From: Pseudarthrobacter chlorophenolicus A6
GTDB taxonomy: Bacteria > Actinomycetota > Actinomycetes > Actinomycetales > Micrococcaceae
DNA: 64,000 nt
Assembly: GCF_000022025.1 (NCBI RefSeq)
Contig: NC_011886.1
Location: 2,366,980 to 2,430,979 of the forward strand
Direction of reading: 5' to 3'
Shown here: piece by piece, positions 54,901 to 64,000 of the stretch
Position numbering within the stretch: the stretch's first letter is position 1
How the letters are laid out: the number at the start of each line of letters is the position of its first letter
Made by a program: the position numbers and the translations under genes
The notes under the pieces: generated by a model
Told to the model about the DNA's origin: nothing
What the model saw: the letters and a program-made list of their open reading frames with translations, nothing else
Databases searched by the model: none

Positions 54901-54965
54901 CCATTCCCCTGGGCTGGCTGTTGCCGGCGCACCGGCCAGCCAATGTTTCCGGCGCCTGCAGTGCC

Positions 54966-54978
54966 TAGACTCACTCCC
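54966..54978 (+). promoter_or_regulatory. Leaderless -10 element before the EEP-family gene
   Basis: TAGACT (54966-54971) ends 7 nt before the ATG at 54979. No Shine-Dalgarno sequence. Confidence 0.5.
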
Positions 54979-56034
54979 ATGACAGCTTCCGGCCGGCGGG
55001 TCCCCCCGCGCCTCTCCACAGTGTGCACCTGGTTGTCGCTCCTGGCCGCAGTGCCGGTGCTGGTGATGTCCGTTTTCCGGGCTGTCGGCGCGGAGTGGCC
55101 GGTGCTGGTGGTCCAGCTGCTCGCCTTCACGCCGTGGCTGGCGGTGCCCGCGGGCGTGGCCCTGGTCCTGTCATTGTTCGGAGGCCGCAGGGAGCCGCAG
55201 GTGGTGGCGGCAGCGCTCTTGGTCTGCCAGCTTTTCTGGCTCTTCCCCCTGGACATCGCCCGCCCCATCCCCGCCGCTGCCGCCGCTGCCGCAGCGCCGG
55301 CGGCGTCGCCTGCGGAGCAGCAGCCGACGGCCACGGTGCAGCTGAACGTCATGAGCATCAATTCGCAGTTTGGCCGGGCTGACGCCGCCACCATTGTCCG
55401 GCTAGTGCGGGAGAAGAAGGTGGCGCTCCTCGCCATCCAGGAACACTCACAGGGCCTGCAGGAACGCCTGGCCACTGAAGGCCTCGACGCGCTGCTGCCC
55501 CACCGGATCAGCCAGCCCACGGACGACGGCGCCGGTAGCGCCGTGTATTCCAGCCATCCGCTGGAGCCGGTGGGGTTGCTGCCGGACACCCCGTTCCTGA
55601 TGCCAACGGTGAGGCTCACTGCCGGCGGTTCCGGCGGGGCTGGCGCCAGTGCCGTCCTGGAACTGACCAATGTCCACACCCTGCCCCCGGTCGACACTTG
55701 GGTGGGCCAATGGCGGAGCGACCTCAAGGCCTTGTCCCGGTTGGCGGAACGGCCCGGCCACAGGCTGCTGCTGGGTGACTTCAATGCCACCTACGACCAT
55801 GCGGAGTTCCGGAGCCTCCTCCGCGCCGATGAGGAAGGCCTGGTGGACGTGGCCGCCGCCTCCGGGTCCAGGCTCCTTCCCACGTGGCCCATGGATGGCA
55901 CGCGACTGCCCGGCATCGCCATCGACCACGTGGTGACAAGCCCCCGGGTTGGCAGCAGCGGTTACCAGGTCCACAGGGTACCGGGTACGGACCACGCGGC
56001 GATCACCGCAACGGTCGTGGTTCCGGCCGCCTGA
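54979..56034 (+). CDS. Endonuclease/exonuclease/phosphatase family membrane protein
   Basis: 351-aa protein. Two or three N-terminal helices (about residues 15-105) anchor an extracytoplasmic EEP domain after an Ala-rich linker (PAAAAAAAAPAASP). EEP motifs are NVMSINSQFGRAD, LLAIQEHSQ, LELTNVHTLPP, LLGDFNATYDHAEF, and GIAIDHVVTSPRV with PGTDHAAITA at the end, so the metal and catalytic Glu, Asp and His are present. This class cleaves phosphodiester bonds in lipids or nucleic acids outside the cell. Start fits a leaderless mRNA. It diverges from the ileS T-box leader. Confidence 0.9.
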   Translation: MTASGRRVPPRLSTVCTWLSLLAAVPVLVMSVFRAVGAEWPVLVVQLLAFTPWLAVPAGVALVLSLFGGRREPQVVAAALLVCQLFWLFPLDIARPIPAAAAAAAAPAASPAEQQPTATVQLNVMSINSQFGRADAATIVRLVREKKVALLAIQEHSQGLQERLATEGLDALLPHRISQPTDDGAGSAVYSSHPLEPVGLLPDTPFLMPTVRLTAGGSGGAGASAVLELTNVHTLPPVDTWVGQWRSDLKALSRLAERPGHRLLLGDFNATYDHAEFRSLLRADEEGLVDVAAASGSRLLPTWPMDGTRLPGIAIDHVVTSPRVGSSGYQVHRVPGTDHAAITATVVVPAA

Positions 56035-56080
56035 AGCCCAGCAACGTTGCGGGTCTATGGCCCCGTGCCGTCCGGCGAAC

Positions 56081-56842
56081 TCAGCCCTTGCGGATCAGCT
56101 TGTGGTTGGCGGCCTGGGCCACCGGCCGGATGACTATCTCGTCGAGGTTGACGTGGTGCGGGACGCTGACGGCGTACCGGACGACGTCGGCCACGTCACC
56201 CGCGGTCAGCGGCTTCTCCACGCCTTCGTAGACTTTGTCCGCAGCCTGCTCGCTGCCCAGGCGGTTGAGCGCGAATTCCTCGGTCTGCACCAGGCCGGGC
56301 GCCACCTCGATCACCCGGATGTTGTTCTCCACTTCCTCCAGCCGAAGCGCATTGGTGAGGGCGTGCTGGGCGAACTTGGCCGCGTTGTAGCCGCCACCGC
56401 CTTCGTAGGCTGCAATCGCGGCAGTGGAGGTCAGGTTCAGCACCGTTCCCTCGCCGTTGGCACGGAGCATCGGCAGGAACGCGCGGGTGAGTTTCATGGT
56501 GCCCAGCACGTTGACCCGGTACATCCACTCCCAGTCAGCGGTGCTGGCTTCCGCCACCCTGTCCGCGCCGCGGGCGCCGCCGGCAATGTTGATGAGCGTA
56601 TCGATGCCCCCGGCGGCGGTGACCTTTTCCACCAGCCGGGACACGTCGTCGTCCTCGGCAATGTCAGCTGGAACGGCCACGGCACCGGTCTCGGCTGCGA
56701 GCGACGCGAGGCGGTCTTCGCGGCGGGCTACGGCGAACACCGTCCAGCCTTCCGCGCGCAGTGCGCGCACCGTCGCCTCACCAATACCGGTGCTTGCACC
56801 AGTCACCAGGGCTGCCTTGCTGTGCTGCAAATCGTCAGTCAT
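56081..56842 (-). CDS. Short-chain dehydrogenase/reductase (SDR) oxidoreductase
   Basis: 253-aa classical SDR with the NAD(P) motif TGASTGIGEATV near residue 14, INIAGGARG (NNAG variant), catalytic Ser in LNLTSTAAIAA, and YNAAK (YxxxK). Its length and C-terminal HHVNLDEIVIRPVAQ segment match NADP-dependent 3-hydroxy acid dehydrogenases (YdfG-like). I start it at the ATG at 56842, 7 nt after TAGGGT on the minus strand, consistent with a leaderless mRNA. Substrate unknown. Confidence 0.92.
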   Translation of the reverse strand: MTDDLQHSKAALVTGASTGIGEATVRALRAEGWTVFAVARREDRLASLAAETGAVAVPADIAEDDDVSRLVEKVTAAGGIDTLINIAGGARGADRVAEASTADWEWMYRVNVLGTMKLTRAFLPMLRANGEGTVLNLTSTAAIAAYEGGGGYNAAKFAQHALTNALRLEEVENNIRVIEVAPGLVQTEEFALNRLGSEQAADKVYEGVEKPLTAGDVADVVRYAVSVPHHVNLDEIVIRPVAQAANHKLIRKG

Positions 56843-56855
56843 GGGCACCACCCTA
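56843..56855 (-). promoter_or_regulatory. Leaderless -10 element before the SDR gene
   Basis: On the minus strand TAGGGT is followed by 7 nt and the ATG at 56842. No Shine-Dalgarno sequence. Confidence 0.45.
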
Positions 56856-56992
56856 ACGGGAGGTTCCCGCCTCAGGCGGACCGCGCGTTACACAGCGTCA
56901 AGCGGGCACCCCGCCCACCGGATCTGCGGCAGGATGCTGCGCCGGCTCCCAGCGTTTCTCCGGGATTGAACGGAGCATGAAAGAATTGCCCA

Positions 56993-59611
56993 ATGGCTGA
57001 AGACATACAGGGTACAGACACGCCCACCACCGCCCCCATCAACGTTCCCGACAAGCCGGCACTGGAGGGCCTTGAGGCCGCCCTGACCCGGCGCTGGCTG
57101 GATGAAGGAACCTACAGGTTCAACCCGGACACCACCCGGGAGCAGGTCTACTCGATCGACACTCCCCCGCCGACGGCCTCGGGCTCGCTGCACGTGGGCC
57201 ACATGTTCTCCTTCACGCAGACCGACGTCCAGGCGCGGTACATGCGGATGACCGGCAAGAACGTCTTCTACCCCATGGGCTGGGACGACAATGGCCTGCC
57301 CACCGAGCGCCGGGTGCAGAACTACTACGGTGTGCGCTGCGATCCCGCCATCCCTTACAACGCCGACTACCGGCCGCCGGCACAGCCTGCCAAGAACCAG
57401 CGCGACTTCGACGTGGTGTCGCGCCAGAACTTCATCGAACTGTGCGAGGAACTCGCCGTCGAGGATGAGAAGGTCTTCGAAAACCTGTTCCAGACCCTCG
57501 GCCTGTCCGTCGACTGGAACCTGACCTACCGCACCATCGACGACACCTCCCGCGCCGTCTCCCAGCGCGCGTTCCTGGCCAACCTGGCCGCCGGTGACGC
57601 CTACATGGCCGAGGCGCCCACCCTGTGGGACGTTACCTTCCGGACCGCCGTTGCCCAGGCCGAGCTGGAGGACCGCGAGGTTCCCGGCGCGTACTACCGC
57701 TACCCGTTCTTCACCGAAGCGGGCGACAAAATCTTCATCGAGACCACCCGCCCGGAACTCCTGGCCGCGTGTGCCGCACTGGTGGCAAACCCCGACGACG
57801 AGCGGTACCAGCCGCTGTTCGGCAAGACCGTGCGGTCTCCCCTCTTCGACGTGGAGCTTGAGGTCAAGGCGCACCCGCTGGCCAAGGCCGACAAGGGCTC
57901 AGGCATCGCCATGGTGTGTACCTTCGGCGACCTCACCGACGTCACCTGGTGGCGTGAACTCCAGCTGCCCACCCGGGCCATCATGGGCCGCGACGGCCGC
58001 ATCATCGCCGAAACTCCGGACTGGATCACCACTGAAGCCGGCAAGGAAGCCTACGCTGCGATCGCCGGCAAGACGGCGTTCTCCGCCAAAGAAGCTGTGG
58101 TGGAACTGCTCGGTGCTGCGGGCCTGCTGGACGGTGAGCCGAAGAAGATCACCCACCCGGTGAACTTCTTTGAAAAGGGCGACAAGCCCCTCGAAGTGGT
58201 CACCTCGCGCCAGTGGTACATCCGCAACGGCGGCCGCGATGAAGAGCGCCGCGAACGCCTGATCGCCAGGGGCCAGGAGATCAACTTCCACCCGGCCTTC
58301 ATGCGCTCCCGCTACGAGAACTGGATTGCCGGCCTGAACGGTGACTGGCTGGTATCCCGGCAGCGGTTCTTCGGCGTGCCCATCCCCGTCTGGTACCCGC
58401 TGGACGCCCAGGGCAACCCGGACTACGAGAACCCCGTCCTGCCCTCGGATGACATGCTGCCGGTGGACCCTGAGGCGGATGCAGCCCCCGGCTTCGACGA
58501 ATCCCTGCGCGACCAGCCCAACGGCTTCACCGGCGACGCGGACGTCCTGGACACGTGGGCCACGTCCTCGCTGACCCCGCAGATCGTGGGTGGCTGGAGC
58601 CGGGACGAGACCCTGTTCAACAAGGTCTTCCCCTTCGACCTCCGCCCGCAGGGTCATGACATCATCCGCACCTGGCTGTTCTCCTCCGCTGTCCGTGCCG
58701 ATGCACTGCAGAAGACCGCGCCGTGGAAGCACGCAGCCATCTCCGGCTGGATCCTGGATCCGGACCGCAAAAAGATGTCCAAGTCCAAGGGCAACGTGGT
58801 GGTACCCACGGATGTCCTCAACGAATACGGCTCGGACGCCGTCCGCTACTGGGCGGCGTCTGCCAAGCTCGGCGCGGACACCGCATACGAGATCGCCCAG
58901 ATGAAGATCGGCCGCCGCCTGGCCATCAAGCTCCTGAACGCCTCGAAGTTCGTGCTGAACCTCGGTGCCACGGAGAACTCGGTGGTTTCGGCGGACCTGT
59001 CCGTCCTCACGAACCCGCTGGACCGTGCCCTTCTGGCCCAGTTGTCCGACGTCGTTGCCCAGGCCACCAAGGCGTTCGAGAACTACGACTACGCCCGGGC
59101 GCTGCAGCTGACCGAAACCTTCTTCTGGCAGTTCACGGACGACTATGTGGAGCTCATCAAGGACCGCGCCTACGGGGCGGCCGGCGAAGCGGAGCAGGCA
59201 TCGGTGCTGGCGGCCCTGGCCACCACACTGGACACGCTGCTGCGCCTGTTCGCACCGTTCCTGCCGTTTGCCACCGAGGAAGTCTGGGGCTGGTGGCGCA
59301 CGGGCTCGGTTCACCGTGCCGCGTGGCCGGCAAGTGTTGAGGTTGATGGCGACACCACCATGCTGGCCACAGTCGGTAATGCGCTCAGTGGTGTCCGCAA
59401 GGCAAAGTCCGAGGCAAAGGTGAAGCAGCGCACCGAGGTCCTCTCGGCAACCATCAGCGCCCCGGAGGCCCTGACCACCCAGCTGAAGGCCGGCCTGTCC
59501 GATTTGAGGGCGGCGTCCAATGCCCGGGAGATCACCCTGGTGGTGGGCGAAGGGGAACTGACCGTAAGCGACGTGACCCTGGCTGCCCCTGAGGAGACAG
59601 CGGCCGTCTAG
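56993..59611 (+). CDS. valS: Valine-tRNA ligase
   Basis: 872-aa class I synthetase. The HIGH motif is HVGH in ASGSLHVGHMFSFTQTD (about residue 66), followed by the NVFYPMGWDDNGLPTERR segment, an editing domain, KMSKS in DRKKMSKSKGNVVVPTD (about residue 595), and an anticodon domain. A C-terminal coiled coil like that of long ValS forms is short here. The ATG at 56993 has only a weak site. No T-box is evident upstream. Monocistronic, ended by the hairpin at 59643. Confidence 0.96.
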   Translation: MAEDIQGTDTPTTAPINVPDKPALEGLEAALTRRWLDEGTYRFNPDTTREQVYSIDTPPPTASGSLHVGHMFSFTQTDVQARYMRMTGKNVFYPMGWDDNGLPTERRVQNYYGVRCDPAIPYNADYRPPAQPAKNQRDFDVVSRQNFIELCEELAVEDEKVFENLFQTLGLSVDWNLTYRTIDDTSRAVSQRAFLANLAAGDAYMAEAPTLWDVTFRTAVAQAELEDREVPGAYYRYPFFTEAGDKIFIETTRPELLAACAALVANPDDERYQPLFGKTVRSPLFDVELEVKAHPLAKADKGSGIAMVCTFGDLTDVTWWRELQLPTRAIMGRDGRIIAETPDWITTEAGKEAYAAIAGKTAFSAKEAVVELLGAAGLLDGEPKKITHPVNFFEKGDKPLEVVTSRQWYIRNGGRDEERRERLIARGQEINFHPAFMRSRYENWIAGLNGDWLVSRQRFFGVPIPVWYPLDAQGNPDYENPVLPSDDMLPVDPEADAAPGFDESLRDQPNGFTGDADVLDTWATSSLTPQIVGGWSRDETLFNKVFPFDLRPQGHDIIRTWLFSSAVRADALQKTAPWKHAAISGWILDPDRKKMSKSKGNVVVPTDVLNEYGSDAVRYWAASAKLGADTAYEIAQMKIGRRLAIKLLNASKFVLNLGATENSVVSADLSVLTNPLDRALLAQLSDVVAQATKAFENYDYARALQLTETFFWQFTDDYVELIKDRAYGAAGEAEQASVLAALATTLDTLLRLFAPFLPFATEEVWGWWRTGSVHRAAWPASVEVDGDTTMLATVGNALSGVRKAKSEAKVKQRTEVLSATISAPEALTTQLKAGLSDLRAASNAREITLVVGEGELTVSDVTLAAPEETAAV

Positions 59612-59642
59612 TCCGGTACACGCCCTGTTTCAGGGCAAAGGG

Positions 59643-59678
59643 GAAGCCCCATCAGCGTTTTGCCGTTGGTGGGGCTTC
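59643..59678 (+). terminator. Terminator of valS
   Basis: GAAGCCCCATCAGC (59643-59656) pairs with GTTGGTGGGGCTTC (59665-59678) with two G-U pairs, 32 bp after the valS stop codon; no clear U-run. Confidence 0.72.
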
Positions 59679-59877
59679 GACTTTTCGGCCATCTCGTGAC
59701 GAACTTGATGGTCTGGCAGGATCCGGGGATTTCCAGGTCTTCCTACCTCGTCACTGGTAGCTCGAATCCGGCGTCGCCAAAGGCTGCGTCGAATACATTT
59801 CACTGGATCTTTGGTTCCTGCGTCCCCCTTCTTTCGAAGTTGGTAAGAACTATTTTGATCCTATGCGCGGGAGATCA
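59679..59877. other. Gene-free lower-GC stretch between two terminators
   Basis: About 200 bp between the valS terminator and the hairpin of the DsbA-type gene. It is visibly poorer in GC than both flanks and has no convincing coding frame. It may be a remnant of a lost gene or element; no repeat ends were found. Confidence 0.5.
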
Positions 59878-59925
59878 CAAGGGCCCCGGAAGAACTACAT
59901 GGCAGTAGTTCTTCCGGGGCCCTTG
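59878..59925 (-). terminator. Very long terminator hairpin after the DsbA-type gene
   Basis: A perfect 21-bp stem: left arm 59878-59898 begins CAAGGGCCCCGG, right arm 59905-59925 ends CCGGGGCCCTTG, and the loop is ATGGCA. It lies 32 bp after the stop codon on the minus strand. Confidence 0.82.
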
Positions 59926-59956
59926 AAGTCTTCAGCAGCGGCAGCCGCGCGCCGGC

Positions 59957-60568
59957 TCAGCCGAATTCGGGGTTTTCGGTACGGCTGCGCTTCAGCTCGA
60001 AGAAGTGCGGGTAGGAGGCAATTGCCGTGGTGGCGTCCCACAGCTTGCCGGCCACCTCACCCCGCGGGATGCGGGTGAGGACCGGGCCGAAGAATGCCGT
60101 TCCGTTGAAGGCCACCACGGGGGTGCCGACGTCCTGGCCCACGAGGGAGATGCCTTCTTCATGGCTGGCCCGGAGCTGGGCATCATAGGCGTCGGACTCC
60201 GCAGCCTCTGCCAGGGAGGCAGGAAGCCCGCACTCCGCCAGGGCCTTGGTGATGACGACGGACCGGTCCTTCTCGCCGCCTTCGTGGATCAGGGTGCCCA
60301 TGGCATCGTAGAGCGCCTTGACGGTTGCGTCTCCGTGTTGCTGGGCGGCGATGATCACCCGGACCATGCCCCACGCGTTGTCCATGGACTCACGGTACGC
60401 GGGGTCGAGGTCGCGTCCTTCGTTGAGGACTGCCAGGCTCATGACGTGCCAGACGGTTTCGATGTCGCGGACGGCTTCCACCTCGCCGATCCAGCGTGAA
60501 GTGATCCAGGCGAACGGGCACAGCGGATCAAACCAGAAGTCGGCGCGGCTCTTGGCGGTTTCAGTCAT
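59957..60568 (-). CDS. DsbA family protein, mycothiol-dependent nitroreductase (Rv2466c) type
   Basis: 203-aa thioredoxin-fold protein with a helical insert. The segment ADFWFDPLCPFAWITSRW matches the actinobacterial Rv2466c family, which uses mycothiol to reduce nitro compounds and disulfides and is induced by oxidative stress. The active-site pair is CPFA (Cys17, Ala20) where Rv2466c has CPWC, so the resolving cysteine is missing. The cis-Pro loop is present as VGTPVVAFNG. ATG start behind AAGGAT. It stands alone between valS (convergent) and clpX (upstream, same strand). Confidence 0.9.
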   Translation of the reverse strand: MTETAKSRADFWFDPLCPFAWITSRWIGEVEAVRDIETVWHVMSLAVLNEGRDLDPAYRESMDNAWGMVRVIIAAQQHGDATVKALYDAMGTLIHEGGEKDRSVVITKALAECGLPASLAEAAESDAYDAQLRASHEEGISLVGQDVGTPVVAFNGTAFFGPVLTRIPRGEVAGKLWDATTAIASYPHFFELKRSRTENPEFG

Positions 60569-60641
60569 GGCTAATCCTTGGGATAGGGGCGGCTGCGCAA
60601 GCGGCAGCCACCACTGACGGGGGTATTGCGGGCAACGCGGC

Positions 60642-61922
<1,281 letters not shown>

Positions 61923-62047
61923 ATGTGAACCCCTTAGTATCCTGCTGCCGCGCAGCTTGCACCGTTGCTGGAATCTTCCCCGGACCGTGCGGGCCGGTTT
62001 GTGACAACTTCCACTCTAGGTCACATTGGCTCCCAAGGGTGGAAGGA

Positions 62048-62089
62048 AAAGGCCGGCGGGGCCAAAATGAACTGGCCCCGCCGGCCTTT
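62048..62089 (-). terminator. Terminator of clpP1-clpP2
   Basis: AAAGGCCGGCGGGGCC (62048-62063) pairs perfectly with GGCCCCGCCGGCCTTT (62074-62089), 16 bp, 8 bp after the clpP2 stop codon. clpX therefore probably has its own promoter downstream of this point. Confidence 0.85.
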
Positions 62090-62097
62090 GGGTACTG

Positions 62098-62757
62098 CTA
62101 CCTCGTAATTGCCTGAGGTTTGATCTTGCGTGAATCGAGGACCTGGTCGATCAGGCCGTAGGACTGTGCCTCTGCCGCGGTCAGGATCTTGTCGCGTTCA
62201 ATGTCATTGTTGACCTGCTCGGACGTCCGGCCGGAGTGGTGGGCGAGGGTGTCCTCGAGCCAGGACCGCATGCGCATCACTTCGGCTGCCTGGATCTCCA
62301 GGTCCGATGCCTGTCCGCCCTGGCCGCCGGACAGGGCGGGCTGGTGGATCAGGACGCGTGCGTTGGGCAGTGCCAGGCGCTTGCCCGGGGTACCCGCGGC
62401 AAGCAGGACGGCTGCGGCGCTGGCGGCCTGGCCCAGGCACACCGTCTGGATTTCCGGGCGGATGTACTGCATGGTGTCGTAAATGGCGGTCATGGCCGTG
62501 AACGAGCCGCCGGGAGAGTTGATGTACAGGGTGATGTCGCGGTCCGGGTCAGTGGACTCGAGCACCAGCAGCTGGGCCATGATGTCATCGGCCGAAGCGT
62601 CGTCCACCTGCACCCCGAGGAAGATGATGCGGTCCTCGAAGAGCTTGGTGTAAGGGTCCTGGCGCTTGAAGCCGTATGGTGTGCGTTCCTCGAACTGCGG
62701 CAGGACGTAGCGGCTGGACGGAAGATTACCGGCGGACCACCCGAAGTTGTAGTTCAT
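62098..62757 (-). CDS. clpP2: ATP-dependent Clp protease proteolytic subunit ClpP2
   Basis: 219-aa serine peptidase subunit. The catalytic triad segments are [14 protein letters not shown] (Ser), [11 protein letters not shown] (His) and the downstream [19 protein letters not shown] region (Asp in [10 protein letters not shown]). It has an N-terminal extension with [10 protein letters not shown] typical of ClpP2. It follows clpP1 by 40 bp and forms the mixed ClpP1P2 complex with it. ATG start. Confidence 0.96.
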   Translation of the reverse strand: MNYNFGWSAGNLPSSRYVLPQFEERTPYGFKRQDPYTKLFEDRIIFLGVQVDDASADDIMAQLLVLESTDPDRDITLYINSPGGSFTAMTAIYDTMQYIRPEIQTVCLGQAASAAAVLLAAGTPGKRLALPNARVLIHQPALSGGQGGQASDLEIQAAEVMRMRSWLEDTLAHHSGRTSEQVNNDIERDKILTAAEAQSYGLIDQVLDSRKIKPQAITR

Positions 62758-62797
62758 AGTTATTGCTCCTGATCGAAAGGGTTCTGGTAGCCGGGAA

Positions 62798-63445
62798 TTA
62801 GTTCTCGGAGGACGACTGGCCGGAGCCGTTGGAGGTTCCGCCGCCGCCGGAGACGGAGCCTGCGTGCGCGGCGATCTTGTCGAAGAAGCCGTATTCGAGG
62901 GCTTCGGCGGCCGTGAACCACTTGTCGCGGTCGTTGTCCTTGAGGATTGTCTCGACGGTCTGGCCGGTCTGGTCGGCGGTCAGCTCTGCCATGACCTTCT
63001 TCATGTGCAGGATGAGCTCAGCCTGGATCTTGATGTCCGAGGCAGTGCCGCCGATGCCGCCCGAGGGCTGGTGCATCAGGACGCGGGCGTTGGGGGTTGC
63101 GTAGCGCTTGCCCTTGGTGCCGGAGGAGAGCAGGAACTGCCCCATGGACGCGGCGAGGCCGGTAGCCACGGTGACGACGTCGTTGGGGATGAACTGCATG
63201 GTGTCGTAGATGGCCATGCCGGCCGTCACGGATCCACCGGGAGAGTTGATGTAAAGGTAGATGTCCTTTTCGGGGTTCTCGGCAGAGAGGAGCAGCAGCT
63301 GCGAGCAGATGGCGTTGGCGTTGTCGTCACGCACCTCCGACCCGAGCCAGATGATGCGCTCCTTCAGGAGTCGGTTGTAAATGTAGTTGTCCTGGGCTGC
63401 GGGATCGACGGTCGCCATCCGGGGGGCCTCTTGGTGCTGTGACAT
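62798..63445 (-). CDS. clpP1: ATP-dependent Clp protease proteolytic subunit ClpP1
   Basis: 215-aa serine peptidase subunit. Catalytic segments are [16 protein letters not shown] (Ser), [13 protein letters not shown] (His) and [16 protein letters not shown] (Asp). The C-terminal tail is Gly/Ser-rich. The start is the ATG at 63445 with GAGAGG about 10 nt upstream. It opens the clpP1-clpP2 operon, downstream of tig. Confidence 0.96.
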   Translation of the reverse strand: MSQHQEAPRMATVDPAAQDNYIYNRLLKERIIWLGSEVRDDNANAICSQLLLLSAENPEKDIYLYINSPGGSVTAGMAIYDTMQFIPNDVVTVATGLAASMGQFLLSSGTKGKRYATPNARVLMHQPSGGIGGTASDIKIQAELILHMKKVMAELTADQTGQTVETILKDNDRDKWFTAAEALEYGFFDKIAAHAGSVSGGGGTSNGSGQSSSEN

Positions 63446-63596
63446 GTTTACTTACCTCTCGCTGGTGACGGTGACATCACTGAAAATCACTACTTGGACA
63501 CTAACCGGTTTCACCGACATTTTGTTCGCGCCCCTGCGGCTGTTCGCTGACGGCGCACGATGCCGGCGCCCGCCGCCCTGCCGCGGGGTTTCAACG

Positions 63597-63634
63597 CGAA
63601 CGGCCCCCGGATCAGCAGATCCGGGGGCCGTTCG
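63597..63634 (-). terminator. Terminator of tig
   Basis: A perfect 17-bp stem: CGAACGGCCCCCGGATC (63597-63613) and GATCCGGGGGCCGTTCG (63618-63634), loop AGCA, 17 bp after the tig stop codon. Confidence 0.88.
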
Positions 63635-63650
63635 TCAATGCCTGTTGAGG

Positions 63651-64000
63651 CTATGCCTTGGCTTCAGCCTTCTCGTCCTCGGCAGGAACCTCAGTGGCTT
63701 CGCCCTCAGCGGTGTCAGCCTCGGTGACCTCGGCGGCCGGAGCTTCCTCCTCGCCGCCGGGGCGGACGAAATCGCTCAGGTCAACGGCGTTGCCCTCGGA
63801 GTCGGTGACCGTGGCCTGGCCCAGCACAACTGCCAGTGCCTTGCGGCGGCGGACCTCGGAAACCATCATGGGGACCTGGCCGCTCTGATCGATGATCTGG
63901 GCGAACTGGTTGGGGTCCATGCCGTACTGGCTGGCAGTGGTGACGATGTAGTCGATCAGCTCGTTCTGGCTGACGTCGACTTCTTCCTTCTCGGCAATAG
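63651..64000 (-). CDS. tig: Trigger factor, C-terminal part (5' end outside window)
   Basis: Minus-strand frame open to the right edge, encoding the last 115 or so residues of the ribosome-bound chaperone trigger factor. The C-terminal arm segment is visible ([56 protein letters not shown]), followed by the Glu/Ala-rich acidic tail typical of actinobacterial homologues. The tig-clpP1-clpP2-clpX order is conserved. The peptidyl-prolyl isomerase and ribosome-binding domains lie outside. Confidence 0.95.
   Translation of the reverse strand, partial: IAEKEEVDVSQNELIDYIVTTASQYGMDPNQFAQIIDQSGQVPMMVSEVRRRKALAVVLGQATVTDSEGNAVDLSDFVRPGGEEEAPAAEVTEADTAEGEATEVPAEDEKAEAKA

Overview
The window is 64 kb of chromosomal DNA from a high-GC Gram-positive bacterium, most likely an Arthrobacter/Pseudarthrobacter-type member of the Micrococcaceae. 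Pointers are the GC-rich third positions, frequent GTG and TTG starts, the actinobacterial trio of phosphomutase-like protein, DUF3090 and SCO1664-family protein, a mycothiol-type DsbA protein, the nrdHIEF operon, paired clpP genes beside clpX, and a translational ileS T-box. Genus is inferred from gene content and order. No 16S rRNA gene is present.

Layout. 1-4.1 kb: tail of a class B penicillin-binding protein, the conserved trio, and three overlapping genes of unknown function. 4.2-11.2 kb: pspA, a decayed IS30-family transposase, and a redox island (regulator diverging from an MFS exporter, cupin, aldo/keto reductase, flavodoxin lipoprotein and carboxymuconolactone decarboxylase-like protein). 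11.4-16.4 kb: a membrane protein and nrdHIEF with probable NrdR boxes. 16.5-21.3 kb: a tightly coupled lipid-modification operon (FAD oxidoreductase, DUF1365, Cfa-type methyltransferase) diverging from a LysR regulator. 21.3-28.7 kb: a DUF2004-like protein, metF with a structured leader, and a MoxR-DUF58-VWA operon. 28.8-34.3 kb: ROK regulator, rRNA methyltransferase-like protein, flavin monooxygenase-like protein, a second Cfa-type methyltransferase, and two identical tRNA-Ala(GGC) genes.

34.4-49.4 kb is a housekeeping run on the minus strand: rsfS, a Pro/Ala-rich membrane protein, nadD, a small membrane protein, proA, proB, obgE, rpmA, rplU, a thiD-tenA fusion behind a TPP riboswitch, and rne; a plus-strand vitamin K epoxide reductase gene follows. 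49-64 kb holds ndk, DUF4233, folC, ileS with an ultrashort-stem-I T-box, an EEP-family protein, an SDR oxidoreductase, valS, a mycothiol-type DsbA protein, clpX, clpP2, clpP1 and the end of tig.

Most operons are translationally coupled through ATGA, GTGA, TGATG or TAGTG overlaps. Eight genes have a TAnnnT hexamer 6-7 nt before the start codon and no ribosome-binding site, which indicates leaderless transcripts. I do not see one large unmistakable new system. The best candidates for undescribed biology are the unknown three-gene operon at 3.0-4.1 kb, the FAD-DUF1365-Cfa operon with its divergent LysR regulator, the redox island whose aldo/keto reductase lacks the catalytic lysine, and the structured metF leader. 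There is no CRISPR array, prophage, integrase or plasmid origin.
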